A stretch of 64,000 nt of DNA from Antitrichia curtipendula (Eukaryota > Streptophyta > Bryopsida > Hypnales > Leucodontaceae), in assembly GCA_951230915.1 (NCBI GenBank), contig OX579634.1, forward strand, positions 18,316,725-18,380,724, read 5' to 3'. Shown here one piece after another: positions 36,263 to 49,912 of this stretch. The position numbers and the translations under genes are program-made. How positions within the stretch are numbered: position 1 is the first letter of the stretch; the number at the start of each line of letters is the position of its first letter. The notes below the pieces were generated by a model. The model did not search any database and was not told where the DNA came from. It worked only from the letters and a program-made list of their open reading frames with translations.

Positions 36263-37389
36263 TATAAATTTGACCTCAACAAGTTTAGCTCCTGTGCCCA
36301 AAGATCTGTGTACTAATTTCCTGAAAATCACTCTCATATGTTGAGTTTGGAATGATGTTGAGGCCAAAAAGTGGCCAATGGATGACTTTTAAGATTGTAG
36401 AAATGAAGGATGCCCCTATTGGTCTAAAAATCAGACTATATTTGGTAAAGTACCTTGGTGATAGGTCTTGTCCTTCTAGGGTTAACTTCCAATAAGGAAG
36501 GGTTGGTCATTATGGACTTTTTGGTACCTTGTGCATCATTTGCCTAGACAATCCCAAAAGCATTCATAGGAGGTCATACTATTGTGCAAAATTCAAGAAT
36601 GAACATTTGTACTTCAATCTTATATAGAAGGATTATTTGTCATTTATTAGACATTTAGTGTTTGTAGTGTTTTAGGATTAAAATAGTTTGACTATGGCAT
36701 AGGCAATATGTTATAGAAGGTCATTGGGTTGGTCTTATTATGGCTTAGGAAACTAAAAAAAAATGATTAAAACCTTAAAAGTAGGGCTTGCATGGTCTTT
36801 TGTGGAGTCCAATGGATTCTTAGTCATGCCCATAAAGTGGAACAGTTGTCTTCCATGTTAATTTTGTAATTCCATAACAAGTATCCAACTTCCAAGTCCA
36901 AAATGCATTGATCTAAAGTGAAAATTCAATGGAATAGGTATAGTAGGTGGGTTTTTATTATTTTAAAATGCTTGAAGATGAAGCCATAGCAAGGAACATT
37001 GAGAAGGTCACAACATTGTATTGATTGAGTCAAGCCCAAATGCCATGCTAGGTAGGCATGGCACAATGGTGATGCTTTAATATGCTTACATTATCCTTTT
37101 ATGCAAATAGTGATTTGTACTTTAATAAAGGATGAATACACAAAACATTGTTAACCAACCTATTGCCCCCTGGATTATGGGATAATCCCACCCTAGATCT
37201 TGGGAGCAAATTTAGTTTAATTTGTATAAAGTCATTGATTAGCTAGGAAGTTGCAACATTGTCATAAAATTTTGCAAATAGGTCCAGATTAGCATCATGG
37301 GGCCTTCACTATAGAAATACTTTGCATATAATCTTTTAATACCCTTAAATCTCCTAATTGATGCTAAACCTATTTTCAAACTCTATTTT

Positions 37390-37790
37390 TCCAAATCCCT
37401 ATCCTATAATTTCTACAATATACTAGAAATTGCCATAGCTAGATTTGAACTAGTATAAAAGATGAAAAGTCACTCCAAATGACTTGAAACTTCACCACAA
37501 TGTAGATCAACTACTCAAATACTCATAAATCAATTTTGACCCAAATCTAAGACATTGTCCAACTTTGGTGAATATTTCCCTACTACTAAATTTCTAACCC
37601 TTTCCACAATAACTTAGAAACTAGCATGCCTAGCTTTGATCTAGCATAAAAGATCAATAGTCACTCCAAATAACTTGAAACTTCACCACAAGGTAGATTA
37701 ACTATTTAAATACTCTTGCATCAATTTTATCTTAATATAAGATATTATCCAACTTTGATGGACATTTTTCCACTACTAACTTTCTATTTA
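37390..37790. repeat. ~190-bp tandem duplication, diverged
   Basis: Copies start near 37390 and 37590. Shared words in order: gaaac/gaaat-tagc, tagctttgat-like, cataaaagat, agtcactccaaat, acttgaaacttcaccacaa, gtagat, aaatactc, atcaatttt, ccaactttg and ccactacta. Non-coding. Confidence 0.65.
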
Positions 37791-40009
37791 CTACTACTTC
37801 ACAACTTCTCTTCCAATTGTTGTTTTGTCCATAGCTAATTGAGATTAAATTTTTTTTTAAATGCTAATGAAGAGATAATCCACATGCTTACCAATTTTTA
37901 TAACCATATAATGAAAAAACTTTGAAATATGCTCCTTCAAATGCCATTGCTTTAGATTCAATATTATGTTAGGCATCCTCTACTTCAAAGCTTCATAACC
38001 ACTAATCAATCAAATAAATGCTTCCAAAATTTTAATACCAATAGTTTATTTTACTCAAAACAAAACCGCAAATCTCAACTCAAATAGAAACACCAATAAT
38101 TTACAATAGCTAGAATACCCAATGTCAAAAACTGCCTTTTGGTAAATAACAAAAGGCACCCACAATAGTTTGTACAAAATGCCATCTTCACCTTTTGCCT
38201 ACTAATCAAACTTTCCTACATCCTTCTAAGGTTCAAGAGACTCAATGGATTGCAAGCTCACCCTTGAGTACTCTCAAACTATCCTAAACCCTTGGTGGCT
38301 AGCTACAGCCTAATCCTACCTACCAACTCATTCATCCAACTAACCACCGGTTCGCATCCAAGTGACCAATTAGAACATAGATAAAACTAACACCATTTCA
38401 ACAACACCTAATAATACATTTGAATTCAAACAAAGACAAGTGTCTATTTTAATTCATAAATGGCCCACATCACAACAAAACTAATTTTATTGATTTATTA
38501 GGAAGTTGTAGAGAGTCATTGACTAGCTCGGAGGTTGCCATGTTAGCACCTTTCACTTTCTAGAGAACAAAAGAGCCCCCCAAATTTATGCAATGTGTTA
38601 TTAGAATTTAAGCGAGTAATTCCATTTGGGACTAAATTTTATCAATCTTATTTGCCTTTAAAACTAAATGCTCGTAATTTGGACAAGTCTATAATATAAA
38701 TACTGAAAGAAAACTTTGCAAAATTCCTGCCTAAATTCCAATTGCTTGGTAAAAATTTGGTTATCCTTGTTTAAAAAAGTCTTCTACTTACTATTACAAC
38801 GTGGTGTATTTTAAGTATAGTCCAAGTTGGGAGATTTTTAGTAAAGACACGATGTTGTGGTAGTGGCTTATCAAGATTTAAACACATGCACTATTGCCAC
38901 ACCATTGATTTCAAATTCCATGAAGTGAATCTTCACCATTTAAGGACCCATTCTTTTTTGAAAGATGCCTCCATGTATATCAACACTTGTAAGACATCAC
39001 AAAGGTAAAAAGAAATAAAGCCAACATTCACTATAAGAAAACAATGTCCAAATCGACACATCCAAATTGACAGACAATGTGCGAATTGACAACAAATTGA
39101 TAAAAATTGAAGTGTCCGAATTGATAGAAAATGACAGCATTCCTTTGCAGTGATTGCAATCTTAGATATGATGTATATGGAGGAAAGACTCCAATGTAGA
39201 GTAGATTGGTCTTTGCTACGGAGAACTACATCTTCTGTTATAAAGTTCCAAAGAGCATGAGAGGATTAGGCTACATCAAACTAGATGTAATTGTGATTGG
39301 AGATGTGTGAGTGGAATGGTCAAAAAAGTCAAATGTTGACTTGAAATTGGATGCACAAAGGACGAGAGGGACAAAAAAATCATGTACAAACAATAAATTT
39401 GTTGACCTGTTTAAGACATTAGATGAAATTCAGCTAGTCTACATAGTTGTAAATTCCCTTACGTTCCCGAACGATAGGAACTTGGCCACAACAACAGTTT
39501 GACATTGCCAAGAGACTGCCACATTAGATAATAGTAAGAAAAAAAAATTAACTATTATTTTTTAGAATTTTATTTAAAAAACAATAATAATTTTTTAGTT
39601 ACTATTTATTCTAGCCAACGTTGGCTAGTTCACAATATGGAAAAAGGGCTTGAAATAGACCTCCAATGTCCCTCTAAAACATCTAATGAGTAGGAAAAAA
39701 TTTATTGACCAATTAGAAAGGTCATTTTTTGAACTAGAAAATCAATTTTTGAGGAAAAAAATTATTTTTTGAAGTGAAATACACTATTATCTTTTGAATA
39801 AAAGAATATCTATCAAACAAATTATTTAAAATTTATACTATATAAATTTTGAAAAAATAACACAATAATTTTTTTAAATAAAAATGGATGAAAAATCACA
39901 ATTATTTGTGCTTGAAATGTGGTTGCATTCATCTATTGTTCAAAATTTGAACATTTTGTCCTTAAGGGGTTAAAAAATGTTCAAAAGAATAGAAATTATA
40001 TTTAGATGA

Positions 40010-40150
40010 ATTTTGAATGGAAATTGCTTCAAATAGATTAGTGATTCAAATAGATTAATGAATATATTCCATTCATTAATCATGAATATTCATTAATCAT
40101 GAATATTCATTAATCATTAATCTATTTGAATGGAAATTGCTTCAAATCTA
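40010..40150. repeat. Hairpin with a 15-bp tandem repeat
   Basis: ttcaaatagattaatgaata at about 40046 pairs with its inverse near 40105-40130. The loop has about three copies of attcattaatcatga, and the direct repeat gaatggaaattgcttcaaat lies on both sides. It can form a long AT-rich stem. Confidence 0.65.
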
Positions 40151-41291
40151 CTTTAAAATAGATTAATGAATATGTTTCAAAATTTTGATGCATATTCAAT
40201 TTTTAATCTTGATGCTTTATGTATTAACAAATATTATAAAGTTGAAAAATTTGTATTTTGTAATACATCTTAATTTCGTCCCATATCCCTTAAGCATTTA
40301 GAGGTCAAATTCTTTACTTTGTACACTTATCTATAAATTGAATTATTAAAGGTCTAGAATTTAGATAGTATTGAACCTTTAAATGACATAAAACCTAATT
40401 ATGATCGCTCCTCAAACTCAAACAACTTTTAAGGGGCGGAAAAAAAATTTCAACATTTAAAAATTTTAATATGTACTAGATTAAGTTTTATAAGAGAATT
40501 TTGTTCCAAATTAAGATTGGTAAGGTAAAAACAATTGTAAGAAAAATAATTCAAACTGTTCAATATTGACTAGTCTTAAAAAATTTACTATTTGAGGAAG
40601 TATTGATGTTTTCATCCTTAATTTTTTTGCCATTTTTCATGTATCCATTGAAAATCAAATTTTAGCCAATTCAATAAAATAGAAGCTATTAATAGAAGTT
40701 ATATTTACAATGAGTTTAAAAAACAATTGCTTCAAAATTACTTTGAAAGAAATTTATAAATATTTTTCAGATCTTGACTGTACATATCATTTGATTCATT
40801 TCTATATCATTTCTAGTCTTCATGCTCAACGTTTTCTCTATTATCGCAAGCATGAAAGTAGTTAGAGAAGCCATAATTTAGAGCACATCTTAGTTTATTC
40901 TATACTCCTTCGGCATTTAGGAATTAGTCCTTAGGCACTCCGACGTTCATATTATGGACAATGAATGGAGGGCTTGTAGGCATTGTTTAGTCCAACTAAC
41001 TTCTCATTCATCCAATGTAATACTTAAATGTTGAAAAGACAATCTTCCTTAATGAGCAATTTCATGAAATTTCTATACATGATATTTTTATACAAAGATA
41101 TAAGCAAAAATGTGTCAAAATTTGAAGAAGGATAGAGGCATTTAACCTCTAAGCACTCCGATGTCCCAAAAGTGGACAATGAACAAACTTAAGTCCAATA
41201 GAAAATTTTGAAATTTCATTCGTCCATTTTTTTGGAACATCTCACATGAGTTTGATGCTTGTTATTGATCACATCGAGGGGATTTGTGTTA

Positions 41292-41620
41292 CATTGTAAC
41301 AAAATATGGTAAAAAAATATTGCACTCAAAATCGAGTGTGGTTCTTTTTGCCACGTTTTTGTGCAGGCCCACTATGCACGCAATCATCTTCTTTTGCAAT
41401 TTTTGACTACAATTTTTGAATTTTGAGGTGTGTAATATACCATTGGAAAGGTGTTTTTAAGACCTTTTCAACAATATATCACACGCCCCAGAATTAGAAA
41501 AATTGCAGTCAAAAATTGCAAAAGAAGTTGCAAATCTACTATGATCGCATGCACAAAAACATGGCAAAAAGAACCGCATTCAATTTTGGGTTTTTTTTTT
41601 TACCATGTTTTGTTATAGTG
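41292..41620. mobile_element. CACTA-like foldback element, older copy
   Basis: About 330 bp that is nearly a complete inverted repeat. The right end is ccatgttttgttatagtg and the left is an eroded cattgtaacaaaatatggt. The interior matches 43573-43905 (tgtggttctttttgccacgt, attataccattggaaaggt). No coding content. Confidence 0.7.
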
Positions 41621-42119
41621 CTAGCACTTGCTCTTGAAAAATTAGTGAAGTGAAACAAGAATGGATTGAAGGTAGAGGTGGATGTGCCCGACTGAAGAAA
41701 TTGACAAATATTCCTTAATTCAGTCTAGAAGTCAAAGCTGCCCAAGTCAACAAGAGTCTTCTTTTAGTTGCGTCCCTCTTCATAATATAATTGAGATCAT
41801 GTTATTTTTAAATTAAAAAAAACAATGGTACAATTTTCTATAGGACGATGTGTAATATCAGAGCGCATACAAAGTTGTGCCACATATCATTCTTTGTTAA
41901 AAGTGTAGTATTGTAGTCCTAATTAAGCAAAGGAAACGACGGTTGATTCACTAAGAATTGAAATAGCAATTGCCGTAGCATGTCTGTGTGCAAGCAACGC
42001 ATAGTTCATTTTCAAGTGCCCAATTATTGCATTATCAAAATATATTATGGGCCACAGTTATTGCAATTACAATGTTCGGTGGCTTTGTAGATGGAAGTAG
42101 ACATATCAATATCTTCACT

Positions 42120-43572
42120 AAATGACTGAAAATTGAAAAATAGAACAGACTACACTACTGGTTTGAGCTTCCAATAACTACCAATGCAACAAGCACCTTT
42201 GGTCATTGTGAAAGACTACGCAATAACAAACTAGAAGGCACTCATAAATGGTTGCCAAACTTCATGAGCAAGTAACAATTAAAAAAATTAAGCTCCTCTT
42301 ATCTGCTTATACAAAATCACAAACCTTGCAATTCAACACATCTTGCAAACTTTGTCGTATAGCCTTTTGAAATTGGTTATGCGTCTAGGGAGATCATGCG
42401 AGTACTTTCTCCAATACATTTTGTAGTAGTAGATGGTAGTTGCATAATGTATACACACTTTGCACATGATAAAAGCTAGCGTTTTCCTACGAATCATTCT
42501 TCTTTCCATAATCAATACTAGTATATACCCAATCGAACTTGGTATGAACAACAAAGTCCATTGGGAATTAGTGAAGGAACATTCTGGTACTACATATTTT
42601 CCTTTGAGATTGTCCACTGTGTAGAAAAATCGTCTTTAAGCACTAGTAAAGAGAATCTTGTTTATGTAATTCCACATTGGTATGTAGAGACATGAGAGCA
42701 TACCTTACAATGACACATCTATACCGGCAGTTTAGTTCCATGTTATAAGCTATTGTTTCCACTGCCGAACCTTTCCGTAACTATCTGCATCCTGCTTTGA
42801 ACAAAATAGTCTTTAGATGATCGAGTAGATGATAGTACCTATAATGTTTAAATAATGCCTACTCAACATGACATTTCCTTTGTTTTTCTAGCATGCCAAT
42901 ATGCTATCGAAGACTGGACCTTTGGAATTGGTACTTCCCAAAGTCAGACAAGATGCATTCTACAATTGCTTAACAAGAAAGTGTTGTTGCACAAATCCGT
43001 GAGGAAAAGTGTTAAGAAGATAGACAATTCAAAAGGCTTACAATTTTTTATTTCAATATCAATGTATAAGAATTCTTGGCTGGAAAGAACGAATTCCAAA
43101 AGGACACCTTACAGTTTCAATGACGCACTCAACTACGCTTTACGTGTTCTGCTATGGTTTGATAGTGAATATGATTCATCCTAGTCCTAAGTATGAGAAG
43201 CTTATGTCTGGAGGTACGTTGTTCAATATACTTTGGGAGGACGTCATATGTGCATATGAGAAAGCATCAACGCAAGTGACTGAAGTTTCTACCAAAGCAA
43301 AATGATAGACAAGGAAAAAGCGATGCTAAGACTACCCACACAGTCCTCCATGCCCATGGATAGGGCCACCTATTACTATCATGCCACAAAAAGGAAAGAT
43401 TGACAGCTGTCATATGTTGCTTCTCCAAAACAAAAGGTTGGAAGAACACTGTACCTGATCCAAGACGCTTGTCAACCACCTACATCAACGCTACATTTTG
43501 ACAATGACAATGATGCCAATACAAGTTGCACCTCTCTACAACGTCCACCCTTCTCTACAATGGCGCTTCACT
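42120..43572. other. Coding-like remnant, unidentified
   Basis: Frames at 42617-42333 (minus) and 42855-43184 (plus) have amino-acid composition more protein-like than the surrounding DNA. The minus frame contains a run such as QWTLLFIPSSIGYIL that faintly recalls Ulp1-type proteases found in plant DNA transposons. Stops and shifts interrupt everything. It may be the decayed interior of a transposon; I cannot name it. Confidence 0.25.
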
Positions 43573-43905
43573 CACTATAATAAAACATGGTGAAAAAAAA
43601 TTGTATTCAAAATTGAGTGTGGTTCTTTTTGCCACGTTTTTGTGCATGCGCGCATAGTGGGCTTGCAACTTCTTTTGCAATTTTTGACTGTAATTTTTAG
43701 AATTTTGGGGCGTGTATTATACCATTGGAAAGGCCTTGAAAAACACCTTTCCAACAATATATCACATGCCCTAAAATTCTAGAAATTGAAATCAAAAATT
43801 GCAAAAGAAGTTGCAAGCCCATTATGCGCGCATGCACGAAAACATAGCAAAAAAACCCGCACTCAATTTTGACTACGTTTTTTTTTACCATGTTGTGTTA
43901 TAGTG
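43573..43905. mobile_element. CACTA-like foldback element with 3-bp target duplication
   Basis: 333 bp starting CACTATAATAAAACATGG and ending with its inverse CCATGTTGTGTTATAGTG, flanked by ACT on both sides (43570-43572 and 43906-43908). A CACTA terminus plus a 3-bp duplication is typical of the CACTA/EnSpm superfamily. The two halves are almost fully complementary around a centre near 43735. Non-autonomous. Confidence 0.8.
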
Positions 43906-43908
43906 ACT

Positions 43909-44410
43909 AGCAAGAGGAACCTTACTTATTTGAGCAAGGCAATACCAATCTGCTCCCTCGAGCAATCAACAACCCATTCCAATCTCTTTTCAACTTCCCA
44001 ATCGAACATGAAGTAGTAACAAAAGACAATGGATGCTCGGCTTGGCTATTCATTTATACGTTGACCTTGCTTGTCGTGAACTTTTCTACGTCATACTAAT
44101 GCATGACGGGGACGAGGTCCACGTACCCTGTGGAAATGTCCATCATATCATGCTCTCACCTATAACAACAAAGAAAGTGTGTTATGAGAACAATAGTTAT
44201 CGATTAAGACTCACTTACCAAGTCACATATCTTTAGTGGAGATTTTTGATACCTTCGACTACTCCTCAGTTGACTTCTCCAACAACACTATCAAAAGGCT
44301 TCAGTACTCAAGCATTGGAAATGCCTTTTTTACAGTGAGGACTGTTGACACTATGTTGGACCAACGACATAATAAGACACTACGTGCCGAGCTTGCATTG
44401 CTTGATTTTC
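43909..44410. other. Coding-like remnant between two foldback elements
   Basis: Less AT-rich than its surroundings, with broken plus-strand frames (for example 44033-44236). No domain recognised. It may belong with 42120-43572. Confidence 0.25.
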
Positions 44411-44488
44411 CACTATAACAAAACATGGTAAACAAAAAATGCACTTGATTTTGACTACGGTTTTCTTTTACCATGTTTTGCTATAGTG
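44411..44488. mobile_element. 78-bp deletion derivative of the CACTA-like foldback
   Basis: Begins CACTATAACAAAACATGG and ends CCATGTTTTGCTATAGTG; only the outermost ~38 bases of each arm remain. The middle keeps gactacgg, also seen in the right arm of 43573-43905. The flanks are not an obvious duplication. Confidence 0.8.
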
Positions 44489-45532
44489 ATAGTAGTATAT
44501 TATCATACTTTAATTCATACAATTATTGTAATATTATCAATTGTCCCTTGGAAGTTTCCATTGTCTTCCTTCACATGTCTACATGTGCCCCAAAGTTAAA
44601 GTTACAAATTTTCAAAGAGAAGTCTTTGGTTTTTAGTCTTGAAATTGAAGCCTCTTTGGATATTTGAAGAAAAGGGATATTTTTTTCTCTTGGATCTTGG
44701 AACAAACTAATCTTCAAATTATACAACGTTATGAAATCAATGTAATCTCTAAAGCTATTTTAAATCCAAAATAGTTTTGGACTATTTTGGTGACTTTAAA
44801 TGAAGTAGCAAAAGTTGTTTTTTGCACATATGGAACTCACTCATGCAATGTCTTGGAGCCCTAAATTTTTATATGTCATTGTAGCACAAATCAAGAATGA
44901 GACTCAAAATAAGATCCTATAGTTAGAGGTTCTTCAAAATGCATAAAATTTTATTTACAATTCTTTTGGTCCAAAGTGCTATTTTTGTATAATTTTAAAA
45001 GTGTTTTTTATTTTTGAGCCAAAGAACTTAGGAGTGAACCAGTGACTTGATGAAACATCATGTTTGAATCATAGAATTTGGTGATGTAACTTAGAAAGTA
45101 GATTAGAAACTAAACTTAAGTGCATCAAGCCTTCTAAATTGTTTTCCACCCATACAAACCACTTTACTGAATTTTCAACAAATTACATTGATTTATACTT
45201 CAAAGCAATACTTTGAACCATGATTCTATTTTAAATATTATAATGAAAAATTTGAGGAGTTTTATTTTGTATATAATGTAGGTAGAAAAAATTTGCAAAG
45301 TTATTATTTGAACTCAATTTGTTATTATGTTTTAAATAAAAACAAAAACAAAGGATATCTATCACGTAACTGAACATCACTACCTCATTATACAATACCT
45401 ACAACTTTATAATTTCTTTTAAAATGATTTGAAAACTTTTTTGGTCCAAATGTTGTCAACTCATTTTGTAACATATTGACTAAAATGCACAAGTTATGTA
45501 ACATACGTGAAGATATAATTGTTTATTGATAT

Positions 45533-45645
45533 TTTTTAACTATTAAAGGGCAAAAGAAAAGATTCCCCAAAACTATTTTTTTGAAGTTTTTAACTATTAA
45601 AGGGCAAAAGAAAAGATTCCCCAAAACTATTTTTTTGAAGTTTAG
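45533..45645. repeat. 54-bp perfect tandem duplication
   Basis: The unit with tattaaagggcaaaagaaaa occurs at 45541 and again at 45595 without a visible mismatch through ttttttgaagttt. A recent duplication in otherwise diverged DNA. Confidence 0.9.
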
Positions 45646-46979
45646 GCACATTGATCTCGCTATTGATCAAAGATTTCACCCTAAATTTTTTGGAAGGATA
45701 TACTTGAACGAGTTAACTTAGAAATCTTATCGTTGAATGTATATTAAAGAAGGATATTTTAGACTTATTTTGGATACAAATATTTTGAAGCAATTCTGGG
45801 TTTAGGGATACCACAAAACTTTATGGGTTAAAGACTTTTTTCTCTTAAATAAAAAATAAATTATTTTTAATCAAATTTTTAATTGATTGGCTAAACGTAT
45901 GTAATATTTTATGTACTGAAAAGATAGAATATTAGACTTTTGTACAAAATATAGATGATAAGTGCATGCAAATTTTGGTATGCCGTAAATTTTGTTATTT
46001 TAGTCAATTACAAAAATCAATATAAATTCTTTTTGCTTTATTAACTTTAATGTAATTTGGTAGGTTTTGTTTCAAAAATCTATAATTCACAATGGGAAAT
46101 ATTTTCTGAAACTCCATCCCTGTAAATGACATAACTGAATTACACTAGCTTTATAATCTTCATTTTGAATCCAAGTTCAAAAAAGGTATTGAATCCATGT
46201 ATTGTATAATTGTATGTTTGATCTTGTTAAAATACCTAAGCATTCAAGGATTAAAAAAATATTCCTAAAATCAAAAGTGCACCTAAAATTGACACTACAT
46301 TATAATTGTTCAACATCTCTAAATGTAAGACTCCGGTACATAGTATTTGTGACTTGGTTTATTGACTTCGTATGTACTTGTCTTTGGAGGTAGGTGATTA
46401 ACTCTTTACCTCTTTACCTCTTGAAAGACCCTTGGGATCCCTCTATATGACTTATATTTAGCCTTATAACTCTTCAATTGTGGTTTAATACATGAATTGT
46501 AATGCATTGTTGTTTACATACTATCATGATCATTAATTTACTGTGTACTGAAATATTTGGTCAATGTTTTTCTGATCAAATACTATAGAATTTATAAAAT
46601 ACTATATAGCTATAAAAGTCTTTTAGGCCCTTCAAGGATTAGCCTCAAAAGTCCCAAGGTCGTTTTTTCATTAAAAAACTCTCAAAATTGCCATTTCTAT
46701 TGCAAAGAGCAAAAACTTCATAAATAAGTTTTTTGGCATATATAACCAAGAGGATCTTGCACTAAACTAATATAAGAGTGTGTGTGAGAAATTTCAAGAA
46801 ACTTTTAACTTATGGATTGCAAGATAATTGCGTTTAAACTAAAGAAAATGTTTTTTGGATACATGTTCTATGATTACATTATATGACTTTGAAATCTTCT
46901 TAATTTAAAATTATTATACTAATATTTTAATTAAAAATAAAAATCATGTTGAAAATTTGAATTGAAACTAGTGGAAACT

Positions 46980-47095
46980 TAAATTTTAAAATGAAATAAA
47001 ATAATTATATATATATATATATTTATTTATTTTATTATTATTATTATTTTTTTTTTTTTAATTAAATTTTTTTTTTTTTTTTTTTTCATTCTTTA
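46980..47095. repeat. Low-complexity AT and poly-T tract
   Basis: Runs of (ta)n, (tta)n and long T homopolymers. Confidence 0.9.
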
Positions 47096-47962
47096 AAAAA
47101 TTGTGAAGTAGAAGTTGGTATGAGATTGAAGGATAAACTAAATTATTAATAGCTCTAAGATGGAATTGAAATACACTCATTTCAATAGAAAGATTGCTCT
47201 AGCAAGCATACTTAACCTTGCAGAACCTTTTTTTTTTGGAGGGGAAAAGGGGATTGTGAAAATTTGAATTAAAAAATAAATCCAATATGTTATTTTTTCC
47301 CAAATTTTTTGTGATTGCACACAAAATAAGAAGCTCCATAACTTTCACATTACTAACCCAAATGGAATGAATCAAAGCTTTCCATTTAGACAAAAATATA
47401 ATCTATGAGGAAAACAATATTTTAATTTTTGTGGATTGTTTTTGTTGTCCAGTCTCCCATGTTTTGAGGTTATTGTAGCATCACTTTTTTTCCCGTGCAT
47501 CAATTGAAATAAAACTTATATTCCCTAAAAGCTAATGTATTTTTCTACATTACAAAAAAATTCTGAAAATAATGTCAAAAATTGAGGTTACATGAGCCTA
47601 TCCAAAATTCCAATTTGTAACCTGTAGGTACAATGGGACCTTAGGAGATAACGTCCAAATTCTTTTGCAAATATTTATGTATTTTTGCTTGACTGTATGT
47701 TTATGAAAATGTATTATTTTCTTCAATTTAATCAAATTTAATTTTAAAGAGATTGTGCAACTTTATTAATGTTATATCCACATCATTGAGTTAAGTTCAA
47801 AGTATATTAGTTGATTTTAACTTTGTATGGGATATTTTTTTTATTTTTAAAAAGGTTTATCTTTAGACTCCTTTTTATTAGTGATTTGAGTTTCCCCCCT
47901 TAAAACTTGATTTTGACATTCAAAATAATTTCTTTTTCTTTTGAGAAACACTAACTATAACT

Positions 47963-48437
47963 AAGGTAAAACAGCCCATTATGGACCTTTTGCCCATTAC
48001 GGACTCTTAAGAATGACCCTATTATGGTTTTCTTTTAATGATTGAGATTAGGGCCACATTCAATGTCTTAGCTAACTGGAATGGCATGATTAGTGACTAC
48101 AATAGGAACTTTCAGTTTTTTAGTGTTAATTCATTGTAGGAAGTGCCTTTTTCATGTCTTCTAGGTTAGAAAATATTATGACCGTAATAGGTGAGTAAGA
48201 TGAGCGTTATGGATCAATTTTGGTTGGTTTTGGGGTAGTCTACAGACTCTCTTAGGCCGTGGTGGGCTAAACACTTCAGAAATTCATAACAAATTCACAC
48301 TTTGTCAAAAAAATATAGTTTCAAATGCTCTCACCATTTCTATGACTTGACTTTCTCTGGAAAAAAAAGTAAAAAATTTCAGAAATGACAAGTGGGCAAA
48401 CTCCCCATTTGTTCCGTAATGGGTTGTTTTACCTTAT
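47963..48437. mobile_element. TIR element, ~475 bp
   Basis: Left end aaggtaaaacagcccattat; right end gtaatgggttgttttacctt, its near-perfect inverse over about 23 bases. The word 'cccattacggac/cccattatggac' recurs just inside. No coding content and no clear target duplication. Confidence 0.65.
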
Positions 48438-48964
48438 AATCTGTGAATTCAGTGACCGGTTGGGTGCCTTCTGATTGAACGAGTTATTTTTGCGAAGTTC
48501 CACGTTTTCTGGACTCTAAGAAAATGCATTGACCTGATTCTTTCTCGTCAACGTTGTCAGGACGCTGTCCCACATCATTTGCACTTTGAGTGTGCTGAGC
48601 AATGATCAGGCCTCCTTTTTACTGTTCAGGACCAAAATTATAGGTTTTTTTCTGTAGCAACTGCAGGCCCACAATTCGTAAATAGGGAGTTTTGTTAAAA
48701 TGGCAATATTCAATATGTCATTTTCAGACCATGTGGTGTAATCCACAAAAGTGTTATTTAGGATTACTATAGTTTTCAAACGTCTAAAATAGGTATAGTT
48801 TTCAAATAGGTATAAGTTTCAAAAATGTGCAATCTAAACCCCGATAGTTTCATCTAGGAAGGTATACATTTCAGACTGCATAGTCTAAACTATAAAGGTG
48901 TCAAAGTTGTGGAATGATTGTCATCTTAACGAAATTCCCCATGTATGGTAGAACCACCCATAGT

Positions 48965-49912
48965 TGACCACTTACCCCCCTCCTAAAGGTTTTTGACTAT
49001 GTTTTCATCCGAAACGCTCCAAACTGCCATTTCTAATACAAACACCAAATTTAGAATTTAAAAAAATAAAAATGTAACTATAGGATCTTTTAGTACGTTG
49101 ATTTGAGAAGATGTGAAAAAAATTTCAAAAAATATTCACCGTGTAGATTGCAAGACATTAGCATTTGGAGTGACAAAAATCCTATTTTTGCTCCTTCGCA
49201 AAACCGGGCAGCTGCACTTCACAAAGTCAGATTTTTATGAAAAAAATTCTGAAATGATTGTAACTCTTAAGATTCATTTTTCAAGGCAAGCTAGCTACAT
49301 GTTTGAAATTTTTTAGATTATTTAGAACTGTACAACATATAGGAAAAAAATAATAAGTAGAAAGAAGTAGAAAATAATTCAAAATACAAAATTGTTAACC
49401 ATTTATTTATGGAATTGAAAAATGCCAATTCCTATGGTTGTAAGGTTATAATACACAATCTAAACCTTTTTTCTCTTCTTTTTTTCAAAAATAATAAAAA
49501 TTGAGTAAAATAAAGGACTTCAAAGTTTATTTTTACAGCTATTTGTAAACTATCCACAACGAAAACTCCTCATAGCTTTCATTTCATTAATCAAAATGGA
49601 ATGATTCAAAGTTTTCAATGTACATAGAAATCCTGAAAAACAAATTTCAAATTACTATTTTTCAAAAAAGTGATTTTCAAAGACGTTTATTTTGCTACCT
49701 GGACTACCCGCCACGCAATAAAAACTACATATCATTCAATAACTTTTTGACCGTGTAGTCAAAAGTTATGAAAATTGTTGGACCTTAAAGCTACTCCTTG
49801 GGAAAATGTTGTGTTAAAATTTCAAAGAAAAAAAATGAAAATTCTATTGTAGTGAGCTGCCCTAAATCGCTATGTTGCCCAAAAAACAACACTTTGGTCC
49901 TTTAGGGGTTAA
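48965..49912 (-). mobile_element. TTAA-family element, inverted copy
   Basis: Ends at ggtcctttaggggttaa (TTAA at 49909-49912). The other end, near 48965, is eroded to acccccctcctaaagg. The interior is the reverse complement of 50308-51060, sharing for example the agaaagaagtagaaaat and gcagctgcacttcaca segments with mismatches. Confidence 0.55.

Larger units (their letters stand above)
36263..41291. other. AT-rich intergenic DNA with local repeats
   Basis: No gene is supported. Two repeats are listed separately (37390-37790 and 40010-40150). Ends similar to the TTAA family occur singly (for example ccttaaggggttaa at 39960-39973), without a matching partner. Confidence 0.4.
44489..47961. other. 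AT-rich intergenic DNA
   Basis: No gene. It contains a perfect 54-bp duplication (45533-45645), fragments of the TTAA families (46620-46900, inverted, with attgccatttctattgcaaa; and 47340-47410), and a low-complexity AT tract at 46980-47095. Confidence 0.4.

Noticed and set aside
38345..38360. tRNA B-box-like word (ggttcgcatcc)
   Set aside because: No A box or cloverleaf around it.
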